Source: Typha latifolia (taxonomy: Eukaryota; Streptophyta; Magnoliopsida; Poales; Typhaceae). Taken from it: 64,000 nt of DNA. The position numbers were made by a program, and so were the translations under genes. Under the pieces are notes generated by a model. That model had not been told where the DNA came from. It was given only the letters and a program-made list of their open reading frames with translations, and made no database searches. This document shows, in pieces, positions 12,720 to 22,607 of the stretch (its first letter is position 1; each line of letters begins with the position of its first letter). The stretch lies in assembly GCA_019914945.1 (NCBI GenBank), contig CM034102.1, positions 7,553,501-7,617,500 on the forward strand. Reading direction: 5' to 3'.

Positions 12720-13560
12720 AGATAAATAGATTTACTATTGTCCTAATTCCTAAAAAAATAGCCTTGAAACTATAACGGATTTCCAACTAATCAACTTGTG
12801 CGAGACTATTTATAAGATAGTGGTCAAAATCTTTGCCTTAAAGATAAAATATCTGCTTAATGACTTAATATCAAACTCACATAATTTTCTTATCCTAGAG
12901 GGTCAACAAATTCTCGATGATGTTACCCTCTCTCATGAGGTTGTTCCTCAGCTTAACACTTCAAAAAGTTATAGTATCTCCTTCATTAAGGATCAAGACA
13001 GATCTTGCAAAGGCCTTTGATGGTATGTAATTGAATTTTATTGGTAATTGTCTCAAATTTTATGGGTTTCTAGACTAGTTCATCAGGGTGGTATTAGGGT
13101 GCATCACTTCGGCCTCTAACAAGTGGATCAATAGTTTCTTCCTGCCTTTAAGGTAGTTGAGGTAGGGCTACTTATTGTCTCCTTATCATTGTCAGTTCAA
13201 ATTTTCTTTCCCTACTTACTTGATAAGTAGCTTCAGCTGCAAAAGATCTCAAAGATTAAAATTGCCTGAATTGCCAACCCAATCATGCTTCTCCTCTTTG
13301 AATATAATCTACTTATTATGGGAAACAATACTATTAGTGAAGCCACAAACATCAAGAGTGTTATCAATAGGTACGATCTTTTATCTAGGAAAGTTACTAG
13401 TTATAATAAATATGTCATTCTTTCTTAGCATGCATGTATACCCGCATGAAGGATTTAAAAGAAGAGCCATAGAGTTTGTTGCTAATAAGCATCGAACCTA
13501 GCTTACATGGTGGAAACCCCATCATTTATCCTATGTAGGATACTAACATTGTTAAACGTT
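12720..13560 (+). pseudogene. LINE reverse transcriptase
   Basis: The plus strand shows RFTIVLIPKK, then NLCETIYKIVVKIFALKIK (12,796 on), then EGQQILDDVTLSHEVVPQL and KTDLAKAFDGM. These are the opening blocks of a plant L1 reverse transcriptase, in the right order; the Asp in KTDLAKAFD is the first catalytic Asp. Later, PYHCQFKFSFPTYLISSF and a VINRYD-like stretch (13,175-13,400) continue the domain in other frames. The catalytic (F/Y)ADD box cannot be found intact. Frameshifts and stops show it is dead. Confidence 0.7.
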
Positions 13561-13984
13561 GTGTTCGGTTCTATTTTGGTGTACTTCATATTAATCTTTC
13601 ACTAATCATTAAGATCACTTAGAGACTAATCAATAATACTCTCTCAAGCTTAGCTACTGCCCTAAAATCCAAATACTACCCCGATGACTCCTTCTGAATA
13701 GTAAGAGGACAAGTAAAGATTCGTAAGCATAATCTTCAATCCTGCAAACCAAGGAGCGTTGGAAAGTGCTTGTTGGGTTATTGGAAATGGTGACTCAATC
13801 TCTATTCTTTAGAATCTGTGGCTGCTATCCTTTGAGATGGATAGTAATATGTAGCCTCCTTTCCAAATCTAGAAGGTCAAGAACTTAATCATGGATCATG
13901 TGTCAGCCTGGAATAGGTAGCTTGTATTTGCCAATCTTTTCTTAGCCAACCATAGCTTCCATCTATAATATTCATATCAGTCAT

Positions 13985-14056
13985 TCTTAATAGACCTTAC
14001 CACCTTGTGTAGATTCCACAATTAATAGACCTTACCACCTTGTGTAGATTCCACAA
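13985..14056. repeat. 36-bp direct tandem duplication
   Basis: The stretch TAATAGACCTTACCACCTTG and the 16 bases after it occur twice back to back without a gap. It lies within the decayed LINE and looks like a replication-slippage event after insertion. Confidence 0.8.
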
Positions 14057-14389
14057 TCTCTGATGCTTTCTCTGCTAAGTCATGCTTCAATATTCTCACC
14101 CAAGGTGCGTGAAATGGAATAACAAATTTTGGAAGGTGATATAGAAATATCAAAAGTCTCATTCTCAGGGTGAAAACTATTACTTGTTTTCTTTACTTGC
14201 GAATTCCCAAGACAGTATGGTTTGCTAGCCACTTGGTCTTCATATAAAAAGCTTCCTAGCCTAGGTCTCATTTACTGGATCATGTCACTTGAAGCTAAAT
14301 TGTCCACTTGAATACCTGGACCTTTAGTTATAGAAGTCTCTTCCCTCTCTTGACATTGTACATGAGGCTTATCGCATTGGTCTTCCTAC

Positions 14390-14690
14390 TTTGAAGCCTC
14401 TCCCTCAACCTACCTACTTGAGTCCTTCGAAGCCCACTATGATCGAGGTTGGTAACTCGTTTCTTATATTGCCTGTGTGGATACTGCTTAGAAAGGTAAT
14501 TAATAGTCACGATGGCATAGGTGTGTTTATTTGCAAATATCCAATGAAACATTATGCCTCTAAAGGGTTTTTTATAGATTTTTGCAACAATGTAATAGCT
14601 GAAGGCCTTATACTCCTAGCTGGGGGCTCTATTCCTAATATGGGCCATTGTCAGCTCCTTTCAGACTTCTAATTGGTTGTCACGGTTGTA
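14390..14690 (+). pseudogene. RNase H-like tail of the LINE
   Basis: The frame reads DGIGVFICKYPM...GFFIDFCNNVIAEGLILLA. The GIGVFI and AEGL(I/A)LLA parts resemble the RNase H domain found at the 3' end of many plant L1 elements (the Glu in AEGL would be catalytic). The match is partial and the position within the element supports the call. Confidence 0.45.
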
Positions 14691-14963
14691 AATGGTCCTT
14701 CATTTACAATTAGTTAAAAAAATAATAAAAAAATCTATGGTATTATACAAGATTATGTTAGGTAAATATCTATCTTCTCCTATAAGGGTCTTCTTCACTC
14801 ACGAGTCGAATCAACAACTATTCGGTTGATAAGTTAGCCTGTCTACCCTGCCGAGTTAAAACCTCCTTTATTAGGATTGATCTACCGTTGGATGATGTAT
14901 GTTGTTTTAGTGATAAATGAACTTACTATCTACAGTTTCATCCAAAAAAAATCAGGGTTAGAT

Positions 14964-15290
14964 TTAAAAGTTTTGTACACATGTGTGTTAACACACTAGA
15001 ATATACAAAAATTACTAGATTGCAGATTGCTTAGGATTATAATTGGGAGGGTTAACCTAGTTTTGTCATCCCATTTAGCTTACATTAATTAAAAACATAA
15101 ACTTGGACAAATATTTATGGGAGAGCACCAAATATGGCAATCTTGTCTTTTTCACGTACTGCCGACTTCGTAGTTATTAGTGAACATATCCTCTGGTACT
15201 GGAAAAAGAATATTAAAAAAAAAAGTTGCCAGGGAGATGGCATCGATGTAGTTATATTCAATATCAGGGGCCTTATTTTAATTGGGTAGT
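14964..15290. promoter_or_regulatory. putative promoter region of the GRAS gene
   Basis: Ordinary non-repetitive sequence lies between the LINE tail and the probable first exon of the GRAS gene. No TATA box can be singled out with confidence. The LINE insertion lies only a few hundred bases upstream of the probable transcription start, which may have cut the promoter short. Confidence 0.3.
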
Positions 15291-15299
15291 GTTCCTGAT

Positions 15300-15408
15300 G
15301 TACAAAAGGTCTATTCCTCCTCTCTTGCTTTGTCGTCGTTAAAGAGTCATTCTTCCATTGTTTTGAGCTCTCTGGAAGTTCAGTTGAGAACCTAAAGGGA
15401 AAAAGAAG
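15300..15408 (+). other. probable 5'-UTR exon 1 of the GRAS gene
   Basis: A pyrimidine-rich leader-like stretch ends in AAAAGAAG followed by GTATGC at 15,409, a good plant donor site. It would join the acceptor TTTTGCAG at 18,761-18,768. PAT1-clade GRAS genes commonly have a single coding exon behind a 5'-UTR intron. The start of the exon is a guess and the donor is a choice among several GT sites. Confidence 0.4.
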
Positions 15409-16463
15409 GTATGCCAAGCTCCATCTTCCATACATGAGTATCATTAACAGAGTTTCCCTTTTTTGGGGTTTTATGTTTCCTTCTTTTCCGTGATTCTTTT
15501 GTGAATCCATAGAGTTGCCATGAATTCCTTCTGTTTTTATAGATTTATGAAGTGGGTTTCTTTAGTCGTGAAGTTTATTAGTTACTCAAGGTTTTCTTTC
15601 AGATCCACTAGTTCAATTATGTAATTTGATGGTTATTTCATGGGCCTTGCTTTAAATTTTAGCTTCTCTTGGAGATTAATTAGAGTCTCAAATTAGTAGG
15701 TTTTGGTTAGATTACAGAAGTTTCTGACATGGATGATGGTTTTGGGTTTCTCTTTTTGAAGGTTGAACTATTCTTTATTTGGATGTGAGGATGGCTTGAG
15801 AACAATGAGTTTTTTATCCTTCTTTTTCTTCCCCTTCTTGTTTTTTCTTTGTAGAATAAGTTTTAGGAAGAGATTCTCCATGCTTAGTGAGAATTATTTG
15901 TTGGTATTCCCATTTATACCTATGCAGTTATTCAACTGCAATTTAATTTACCTTTTTCTTCAGTAAAAGATATTTTCCTTTGGTAAGAGGGGTTCAGTCT
16001 TGAGTTTATTTATATATTATAAGTAGGGTGGCCCTATGCCTGGGGCTTGTGCTAGGGAGGTAAAGTGTACACAGTACACAACCTTACTGTTGTTTCCAAA
16101 AGATTTATATTATTTCGTCCCAAATAAATTATGGTAGAAACTTCTGCTTAGACATTTTGGGAAATTTAGTAAGTTCATCTGGATAAGTTTAGAGATGTAA
16201 TAGAGTTCTGATATAAGAATGATACAGATATAGTGGATCATATTGTGCATGAAAATAGAAATCAACCTGCAATTTTTGTATGATTGTGGAAAACAGGAAA
16301 AGGGATTTTTTGGCATGATAGTTGTTTTAGATCCTTCAGGATCCATCTATATTTAGTTTTTTTAGGGGGATATAAAGAGAGGAGTGAATTAGATATCTCG
16401 CAGGCTCCACATAAATTCATATTTGTTACTAAAATAATATATGGAATTGGAAATTCGGACCGA

Positions 16464-16496
16464 ATGCTATATTCCTTAAAAGAGGGAATATAGCAT
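16464..16496. repeat. perfect 12-bp hairpin
   Basis: ATGCTATATTCC is followed after 9 bases by its exact reverse complement GGAATATAGCAT. It lies inside the probable 5'-UTR intron of the GRAS gene and may be the edge of a decayed MITE. Confidence 0.7.
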
Positions 16497-17330
16497 CTCA
16501 CCTAGGAGGTAGGACGATATATCCCAAGTGGAGAGATAAAGATCTTATTACTATATTGCTCTTATATAAGAAATAATTTATTTAGATATTTAGATATATA
16601 AGTAACAAACTGACAATCTTAATTACTCTTTTTTAATCTTTTTATTATTATTTTATATTTATTTAAAGTATAGCTACATTAAAAAAAAGTTTACATTTTT
16701 GTATTATTTTTAAGAATTTTTATATTAACTTTATTCTATTATTTCTATTACCTTTTGTTTTGATTTTAATTATTTTGAATTGAACGTCATTAATTTTAAT
16801 AATTAACATGATATAATTTAAGTTTGAAATAATCAACATTGGTAGAGAATAGTAATTGATGTTATTAATTTTCTTAATAGAGGAGAATAATGTAATTTTA
16901 TTTAGTTATCCTATATTCTTATACAAACCAACAGATGACGAAAATTATAATATGTGATTAGTAATCCCAAGGGATATATTACCCCTTGGAATAAGCCTAG
17001 GGATGATGTATTCTCTCTTATCTAATCCTACAACCAAACACACCCTAAAAGAACTATCAACTCAGGTTATGCTGGGCAACTAATAGAGCCCTGGATATCA
17101 GATTATTACTCTGAAAATTATAGGCAACACTCATGAGTTTTGTCTACATTGAATTATTTTTTATGTTATCTTAGAATGTTATAGAATCTGTTCATTTGGA
17201 AAAAAGCACCCATATGAAACATGACTTAGGTCGTTGATGAATGTGAATACAAACTTCAATACTGGCTGAGATTAACAAGCAGGAATAAGTCACTATCTTA
17301 GGAAGTTGGGAGTTGTAATGTGTAACAGGT

Positions 17331-17404
17331 CAATGAGTAGCTACTACTGTTGTACTAATATTATATGTCAATGAGTAGCTACTGTTGTACTAATATTATA
17401 TGTC
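17331..17404. repeat. direct tandem duplication
   Basis: GTCAATGAGTAGCTACTACT and the following GTTGTACTAATATTATAT occur twice in a row, the second copy lacking one ACT triplet. It lies in the probable 5'-UTR intron of the GRAS gene. Confidence 0.8.
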
Positions 17405-18858
17405 TTCTATTTTCATTTGAAGTATACAACATGAATCACATTGCATCAGTACAAACTACATATTCTTGGTTCTTCCAGCTTGTCCTATCATCTTGTTTAT
17501 TTTACTTGTAAAAATTGATCTCTTATATGATGAGTAGCTGGAAATTTGAATCGTACACATTGAGAACATAAAATTGTGTGGAGTTAATATGCTTGAAATT
17601 GCAATTCACAGGCTGGCCTCTATGACCTGATCTGTGAGATTGCAGAGATTAATTCCCTCTTTCCTATAAATGCATCTAAACATGTTCTCTGAATTTAGAG
17701 TGAATGATATCCAAATTTTTTTTTAACTCCACCTACCAGTTCTGTAGAAGAAATAAAAAAGATTTATGTCTATCTGTTATGATTCATACACTGCATCAGT
17801 GCATGTGCTTACTTTCTTCATATTGTGAGAAAAAAGTGGGCAATTGTTTTCCCAGAAGGTGAACTATGGGAATCTTCTTAGATGAGGTAACCCAGATTGT
17901 ATAATTCCTCGCCAAGATGCCAGCTACTATTAAAGTTTTCCTGGATATCGAAAAGACAAAAAAGGAAAAAGATAATCAGATGTTTCCATATTGAAGGTTG
18001 GATTTAGGGTGTTGGATGCAACTAATGGAACTAAATTTTTTGGATGCATGTTTTAGTTCTTGTTAACTTTCTTATTTTGTTAGATGACAAGAACGATTTC
18101 TGTTGTCAAGGGTCTTTAAACTAAGATTTATGGATATTTTATGGAGATTTCCAATGCATTATAATGTATGATAGCGTATACTAAAAAAAATCTCGTCCCA
18201 AGTCATATTTTATTTTCAAGTAAAATGTTTAAGATGTTCGAAGTTAAATATCTCCTTGGATAATAAGATGCTATTGTACTCTGGACCTTGACTAGAACTG
18301 TATTCTATGATGGTTATAAAATTAGTCATTCTGTTATTTTTCTTATCTATATTTGTTAGCACCTTTGTAACCTTACCGATAAGTTTCAGAATTTTTTTTT
18401 TTTATTCCAGCCAGACAAGCAAACAAGTTCTACAACCAAAATTTCCAAAAGTGCAGGACCATAGCTCATGTATAATTAGATTGAACTGTTTTCTCTGGAC
18501 ATTTAGATATTCCATAATGGAAAGAATAAAAAAAATTCATTTTCTCCATTAGGGTATAATGAAGGAAAGTTGTGTAATTAGCTGGAATTTTGAATAAATC
18601 TAGTTGGTGATAGTCAGCATTTTATGACTTTATTAATGTCTGTGCCCTTGTATAGCCTTGTTACTTACAATGAACTTATGACCTCACTGTTGATGCAACT
18701 CATTCTTACTAAACATCTTGAATAAAATATGCACTTATTCGTGCATCTTTGTTTTTCTTTTTTTGCAGATTTTGGATTGGTCCTAGTAACAGGGAATTGC
18801 AATTCTAATAAATACTAGTTAAGGTAGTCATCAAACCATTTGGTCCATAAAGTTTCCC

Positions 18859-18882
18859 ATGCAGATAAAGTTTGTGATTTAG
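18859..18882 (+). promoter_or_regulatory. 7-codon upstream ORF in the GRAS leader
   Basis: ATG at 18,859 opens MQIKFVI and stops at TAG (18,880). It lies after the inferred splice acceptor and 103 bases before the main start, so it would be in the mature mRNA. A short uORF of this kind can lower translation of the main frame. The effect is inference; the frame itself is seen. Confidence 0.5.
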
Positions 18883-18984
18883 CAAGAAAGATCGATTATA
18901 AAGAAATCAAAATTCTTTGGAAGATAGATTCTGGGAATTTGACATTGCAGCTTCTCTTTTAAGGTGTCCAGTTGGTAATATACC

Positions 18985-20595
18985 ATGCAAGCTTCTAAAC
19001 AGCATGGGCATTCCAATAAGTCCCACCAGCCATATTATAATTATAAATCCATGTCATCGAAGGAAGCAGAATCCCCTTATTTGCAACAAAATCATGAATC
19101 TCTGCACTACCTTTACTCCAATGGGGCATCTAACCAAAGGAATGTTCATCCGCAGACAACTGACGGGCAATACTGCACACTAGAATCCTCCCTGGAAAGT
19201 GCTGGTTGTACAACACACAATTCCCCATCTTCAGTTAGTTTCTCTTCTACAAGTGGGAGCCCCTTATCGCAACAAGAGTCAGACAATACCTATGGATCTC
19301 CTTTAAGTGTTTCATGCATTACTGAGGATCCAAATGATTTCAGACACAAACTAAGGGAATTGGAGGCTGTAATGCTCGGGCCTGACTCAGACATTGACAG
19401 CTTTGATAGCTCCATCCCCAGTAACCTCTCTTTGAAACCAGAGAACTGGAGACAATTGGTTGGCATACCTAGGGGTGACTTGAAACAAGTACTCATAGCA
19501 TGCGCTAGAGCTGCAGCAGAGAATGATGTCGACTCAACAAGATGGCTGATCAATGAGCTAGAACAGATGGTTTCTGTATCTGGAGACCCAATGCAACGAT
19601 TGGGAGCCTACTTGAGGGAAGGTCTTAATGCCAGGCTTCATTCATCGGGTAGTTCAATCTATAAAGCCTTGAGGTGTAAAGAACCGACAAGTTCTGAGCT
19701 CATCTCCTACATGCACATCCTTTTCAATGTCTGCCCGTACTTCAAGTTTGGCTACTTGTCAGCAAATGGTGCGATTGCTGAGGCTGTTAAAGACGAAAAG
19801 ATGATTCACATCATTGATTTCCAGATTGCACAGGGAAGCCAGTGGGTGACTCTAATTCAGGCCCTTGCAGCGACACCTGGAGGACCTCCAAGAATAAGAA
19901 TCACTGGTGTTGATGATTCTGTTTCTGCTTATGCCCGAGGTGGTGGGCTAGATATAGTGGGACGGAGGCTGACTCAAATTGCGCAGTCATATAATGTGCC
20001 CTTTGAATTCCATGCAGCTGCCATGACAGGCTCCGATGTAGAACTGGAACATCTGGTTATTAGGCCTGGAGAGGCTTTAGTTGTGAACTTTGCTTTCCAG
20101 CTGCATCACATGCCTGATGAGAGTGTGAGCACTGAGAATCATCGAGACAGGCTTATAAGGTTGGTCAAGAGCCTGTCCCCAAAGGTGGTGACTCTCGTGG
20201 AACAAGAGTCCAACACCAACACAGCTCCATTCTTCCAGAGATTCTTGGAGACTCTTGATTACTACACTGCCATCTTTCAATCATTAGATGTAACTCTGCC
20301 TAGGGATAATAAGGAACGTATCAATGTAGAGCAGCATTGCCTTGCGAGGGACATAGTTAATATTATTGCATGTGAGGGTGCAGAAAGGGTGGAGCGCCAT
20401 GAACTCTTTGGGAAATGGAAAGCACGGTTCACGATGGCTGGATTTAGGCCTTACCCACTCAGCACTGTGGTCAATGCCACCATCAAGGATCTTTTAGAGA
20501 CTTACTGTGAAAATTATAGACTGGAAGAACGAGATGGTGTGCTTTATCTTGGATGGATGAACAGACCATTGGTTGTCTCTTGCGCATGGCAATGA
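18985..20595 (+). CDS. GRAS transcription regulator, PAT1 clade (CIGR/SCL-like)
   Basis: This single-exon frame encodes 536 residues, within the usual range for the clade. The first 110 residues are Ser/Asn/Gln-rich and variable. LRELEAVMLGPDSD (about 123-136) is the N-terminal motif typical of PAT1-branch proteins. The GRAS domain follows: leucine-rich region I from DLKQVLIACARAAAEN (165-180), the VHIID-type core IHIIDF (274-279), GGGLDIVGRRL (319-329), the PFYRE region PFFQRFLETLDYY (415-427), INVEQHCLARDIVNIIACEG (446-465), and the SAW region up to CAW near residue 535. GRAS proteins act in the nucleus as co-regulators; PAT1-clade members are linked to phytochrome A, gibberellin, chitin and stress signalling. 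Which of these applies here cannot be read from sequence. The start is the first ATG after an in-frame TAA at 18,976. It is intact and convergent with the WRKY gene. Confidence 0.95.
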   Translation: MQASKQHGHSNKSHQPYYNYKSMSSKEAESPYLQQNHESLHYLYSNGASNQRNVHPQTTDGQYCTLESSLESAGCTTHNSPSSVSFSSTSGSPLSQQESDNTYGSPLSVSCITEDPNDFRHKLRELEAVMLGPDSDIDSFDSSIPSNLSLKPENWRQLVGIPRGDLKQVLIACARAAAENDVDSTRWLINELEQMVSVSGDPMQRLGAYLREGLNARLHSSGSSIYKALRCKEPTSSELISYMHILFNVCPYFKFGYLSANGAIAEAVKDEKMIHIIDFQIAQGSQWVTLIQALAATPGGPPRIRITGVDDSVSAYARGGGLDIVGRRLTQIAQSYNVPFEFHAAAMTGSDVELEHLVIRPGEALVVNFAFQLHHMPDESVSTENHRDRLIRLVKSLSPKVVTLVEQESNTNTAPFFQRFLETLDYYTAIFQSLDVTLPRDNKERINVEQHCLARDIVNIIACEGAERVERHELFGKWKARFTMAGFRPYPLSTVVNATIKDLLETYCENYRLEERDGVLYLGWMNRPLVVSCAWQ

Positions 20596-22051
20596 AGTTC
20601 TAATATAACAAGTGACGGCTTATCTCTTGATTTCCTGTAGGTGTGTTTGTTACTCTTAAAAATCTCTAGCCCTTTTTATCTGTAGTTACTTAGACCGAAC
20701 TTCTTGACTGTAATCTAGTCATAGATTGTAGCCTTAAACATAGAGGATAGAAGCAGGAACTTGGGAGTTGTATTGTTGCATCCTGATATTATTATTCATA
20801 TAGTTGTGGCCTATTTGCTATCTACTGTGTTGCCCTTTGCTTTATGATTTTTAGATAGTGGTGCACTATCATCAGAAGGGTAAGTTTTTATGTGACTTTT
20901 CAAGTAGATTCTCATACTATTTGCAGAAAAGAAATGCATGTAGAGCATGTTCCAATTAATCAGAGGCAAGGCTCCACAACCCAAGACCATCTGATGTTGC
21001 CTCATGTTTTTCTTTTTTCTTTTTTTTTTTTGGGATGTAATGTTGCATCATGTTGATTGGTCAAGTATGTTATACTGAAATTAAGAATGAGAAATGTTGC
21101 AAAGGTAGGGTTATGAGGCAAGACATTAGATACGTTACTTTCAAGAGCATTTTGAGAACCATTATAGCTTTTCAAAAAAAAAAAAAAAGTGGATCATATC
21201 GTAGCTCTCTTTCTCAATGTAATGACAGTGAAATTACTACATAAAGTAAGCAGCTGCACTCAGTGCTAACTTTGTCGATCTTCGAACATTTATTACTACT
21301 ATCCTACATCAGCTCTCCTTTATTAGTCTGAGCTCTACAATTTTTCGTCACGTAAATGGTGTGAATTAGACAAACACTTTTGATATGATTGATGTGTCAT
21401 CAAAATTTTCTTGAGAAACAACAGAATTTTCTAGTCAAACTCTTTTAACTTAATTGGGCATAGTTCCTTTCTAGTGCAGACTCGGAAAAAAAATCGTTCC
21501 CAAATTGAGATGTATAATTAGGTTAAGCTATCCTTAAAAAATTAACTCAAAATTTTCAAAATAGAAGTATAGCAGTCATTCAAGGGGAACAAAGTGTATA
21601 ACATCAATCCTCTCACACAAACGGAACAATTGAGATGTAGTCAGACATACTTGCTGTTATAAATAACATCTTTTAATCAAAAGCATGTGATGGGAAGTGA
21701 TCAACTTGAAGGCCTCTAATATTGCTGTGAGTACGCAATATCTCATTCATAAATTAATTTAGACTGCTTGACGATCATATCAAAAAGGTGACCCAAACTA
21801 TGCTTCTTTCAAATATTAAAGAAACTACATGTGAGACGTTTATCAACCTCTATTAAGTATTGTACAACAAATGTACGGTTTACAAGGTCAATGGAGCTAC
21901 AAACAGAATAGCTTCCTCATTAAGTGTTACAATAAATTATGGTACAAAATAATACAAGTTGAGAGGTGTTCATTTATAACATGAACAAAGGAAGATAATT
22001 GAAGCTGCAAGCAGTAGTAACTTAGATGATAAAGGTAAAAGGCTGATAATC
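20596..22051. other. convergent intergenic region between GRAS and WRKY
   Basis: This 1.46-kb stretch holds the 3' ends of both genes. No extra gene or repeat is recognised. A T11-12 run (about 21,019-21,030) and an A run (about 21,174-21,188) are the only striking features. The two transcripts end toward each other, so long 3' UTRs could overlap. Confidence 0.5.
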
Positions 22052-22607
22052 TCATGGTCCCAAGACTAAATTCCCTGTGCTCGTATAATGCAAGTTTGAA
22101 GAGTGGTTTATAGGCATTGCTTTGAAGGTAAAACCCTCACCTTTGTCTTCTCTAGATCCATAAATTCTGTTGTTTGGGTCGCCATGCAATGTTGATATAG
22201 GGATCGTTGGAATAGCCATTCTACTATACGGATTACTAGCAGATCGCATTTCATGTTGGAGATTGTCTACTGCTGAGGATTGCATCTCGTTTGCTGTGGT
22301 GTTATGATCTGGGCTGATCCCAACGCCGAGGTCAAGGCTGATGGTGTCACTCTCCTCTGGTTGCATGTACTGGTGGGGGTTGGTTGTTGCCAACATACCA
22401 CTGAGAGCTGCTGATATGTGATGATTGATAGGGTTTATACCACTCATAACCATTGGTGCCGACATTCCATGACCAGCAGTCCTTGCAGCAGGTACATCAT
22501 GATTATGCTTGCCCTCGTATGTGGTTATTACTGCTTTTGGATCGTGAGATGCCCTCTCAACATGTTTCCTGACAGGGCATCCGGCATTTGTGCATTTGTA
22601 ATAACTC
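22052..22607 (-). CDS. WRKY exon 6
   Basis: It starts after ATCACAG (acceptor, minus strand), completes the Arg codon of the NPNPR motif, and carries [20 protein letters not shown] and EGKHNHDVP, the zinc-finger half of the second WRKY domain. It ends with VLGP and a stop. The 184 residues after the domain start include a Met/Ser-rich tail without a known domain. Confidence 0.93.

Larger units (their letters stand above)
9994..14949 (+). mobile_element. L1-type LINE, decayed
   Basis: A pyrimidine-rich 5' end is followed by an ORF1-like region (about 10,440-10,650), an endonuclease-like region (about 11,600-12,000), a reverse transcriptase (12,720-13,560), an RNase H-like tail (14,390-14,690) and a short A tail (14,944-14,951). 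Imperfect target duplications flank it: AAAATCAAGGTTTAGAT (9,977-9,993) and AAAATCAGGGTTAGATT (14,947-14,963). Every frame has stops and shifts, so it is not active. The order of domains is that of plant L1-clade LINEs. It sits about 60 bp to the right of gypsy Z. Confidence 0.75.
15409..18768 (+). other. probable 5'-UTR intron of the GRAS gene
   Basis: The stretch is T-rich and non-coding, and ends with a clear polypyrimidine tract and TTTTGCAG at 18,768. It contains a perfect 12-bp inverted repeat (16,464-16,496), a 36-bp-class tandem duplication (17,331-17,404) and, at 16,990-17,045, a MITE-like end reading CCAAACACACCCTAA. The acceptor is convincing. The donor and hence the full length (about 3.4 kb) are inferred. 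Confidence 0.45.

Noticed and set aside
15115..15510. 131-codon minus-strand frame
   Set aside because: It lies over the probable GRAS promoter and first exon, has no motif and no splice partner.
16020..16110. Possible second Au-like SINE piece in the GRAS 5'-UTR intron
   Set aside because: Only scattered words agree; too short and diverged to support.
18917..19183. 88-codon frame overlapping the start of the GRAS gene
   Set aside because: It begins with TTG, not ATG, and is a shadow of the GRAS reading frame.
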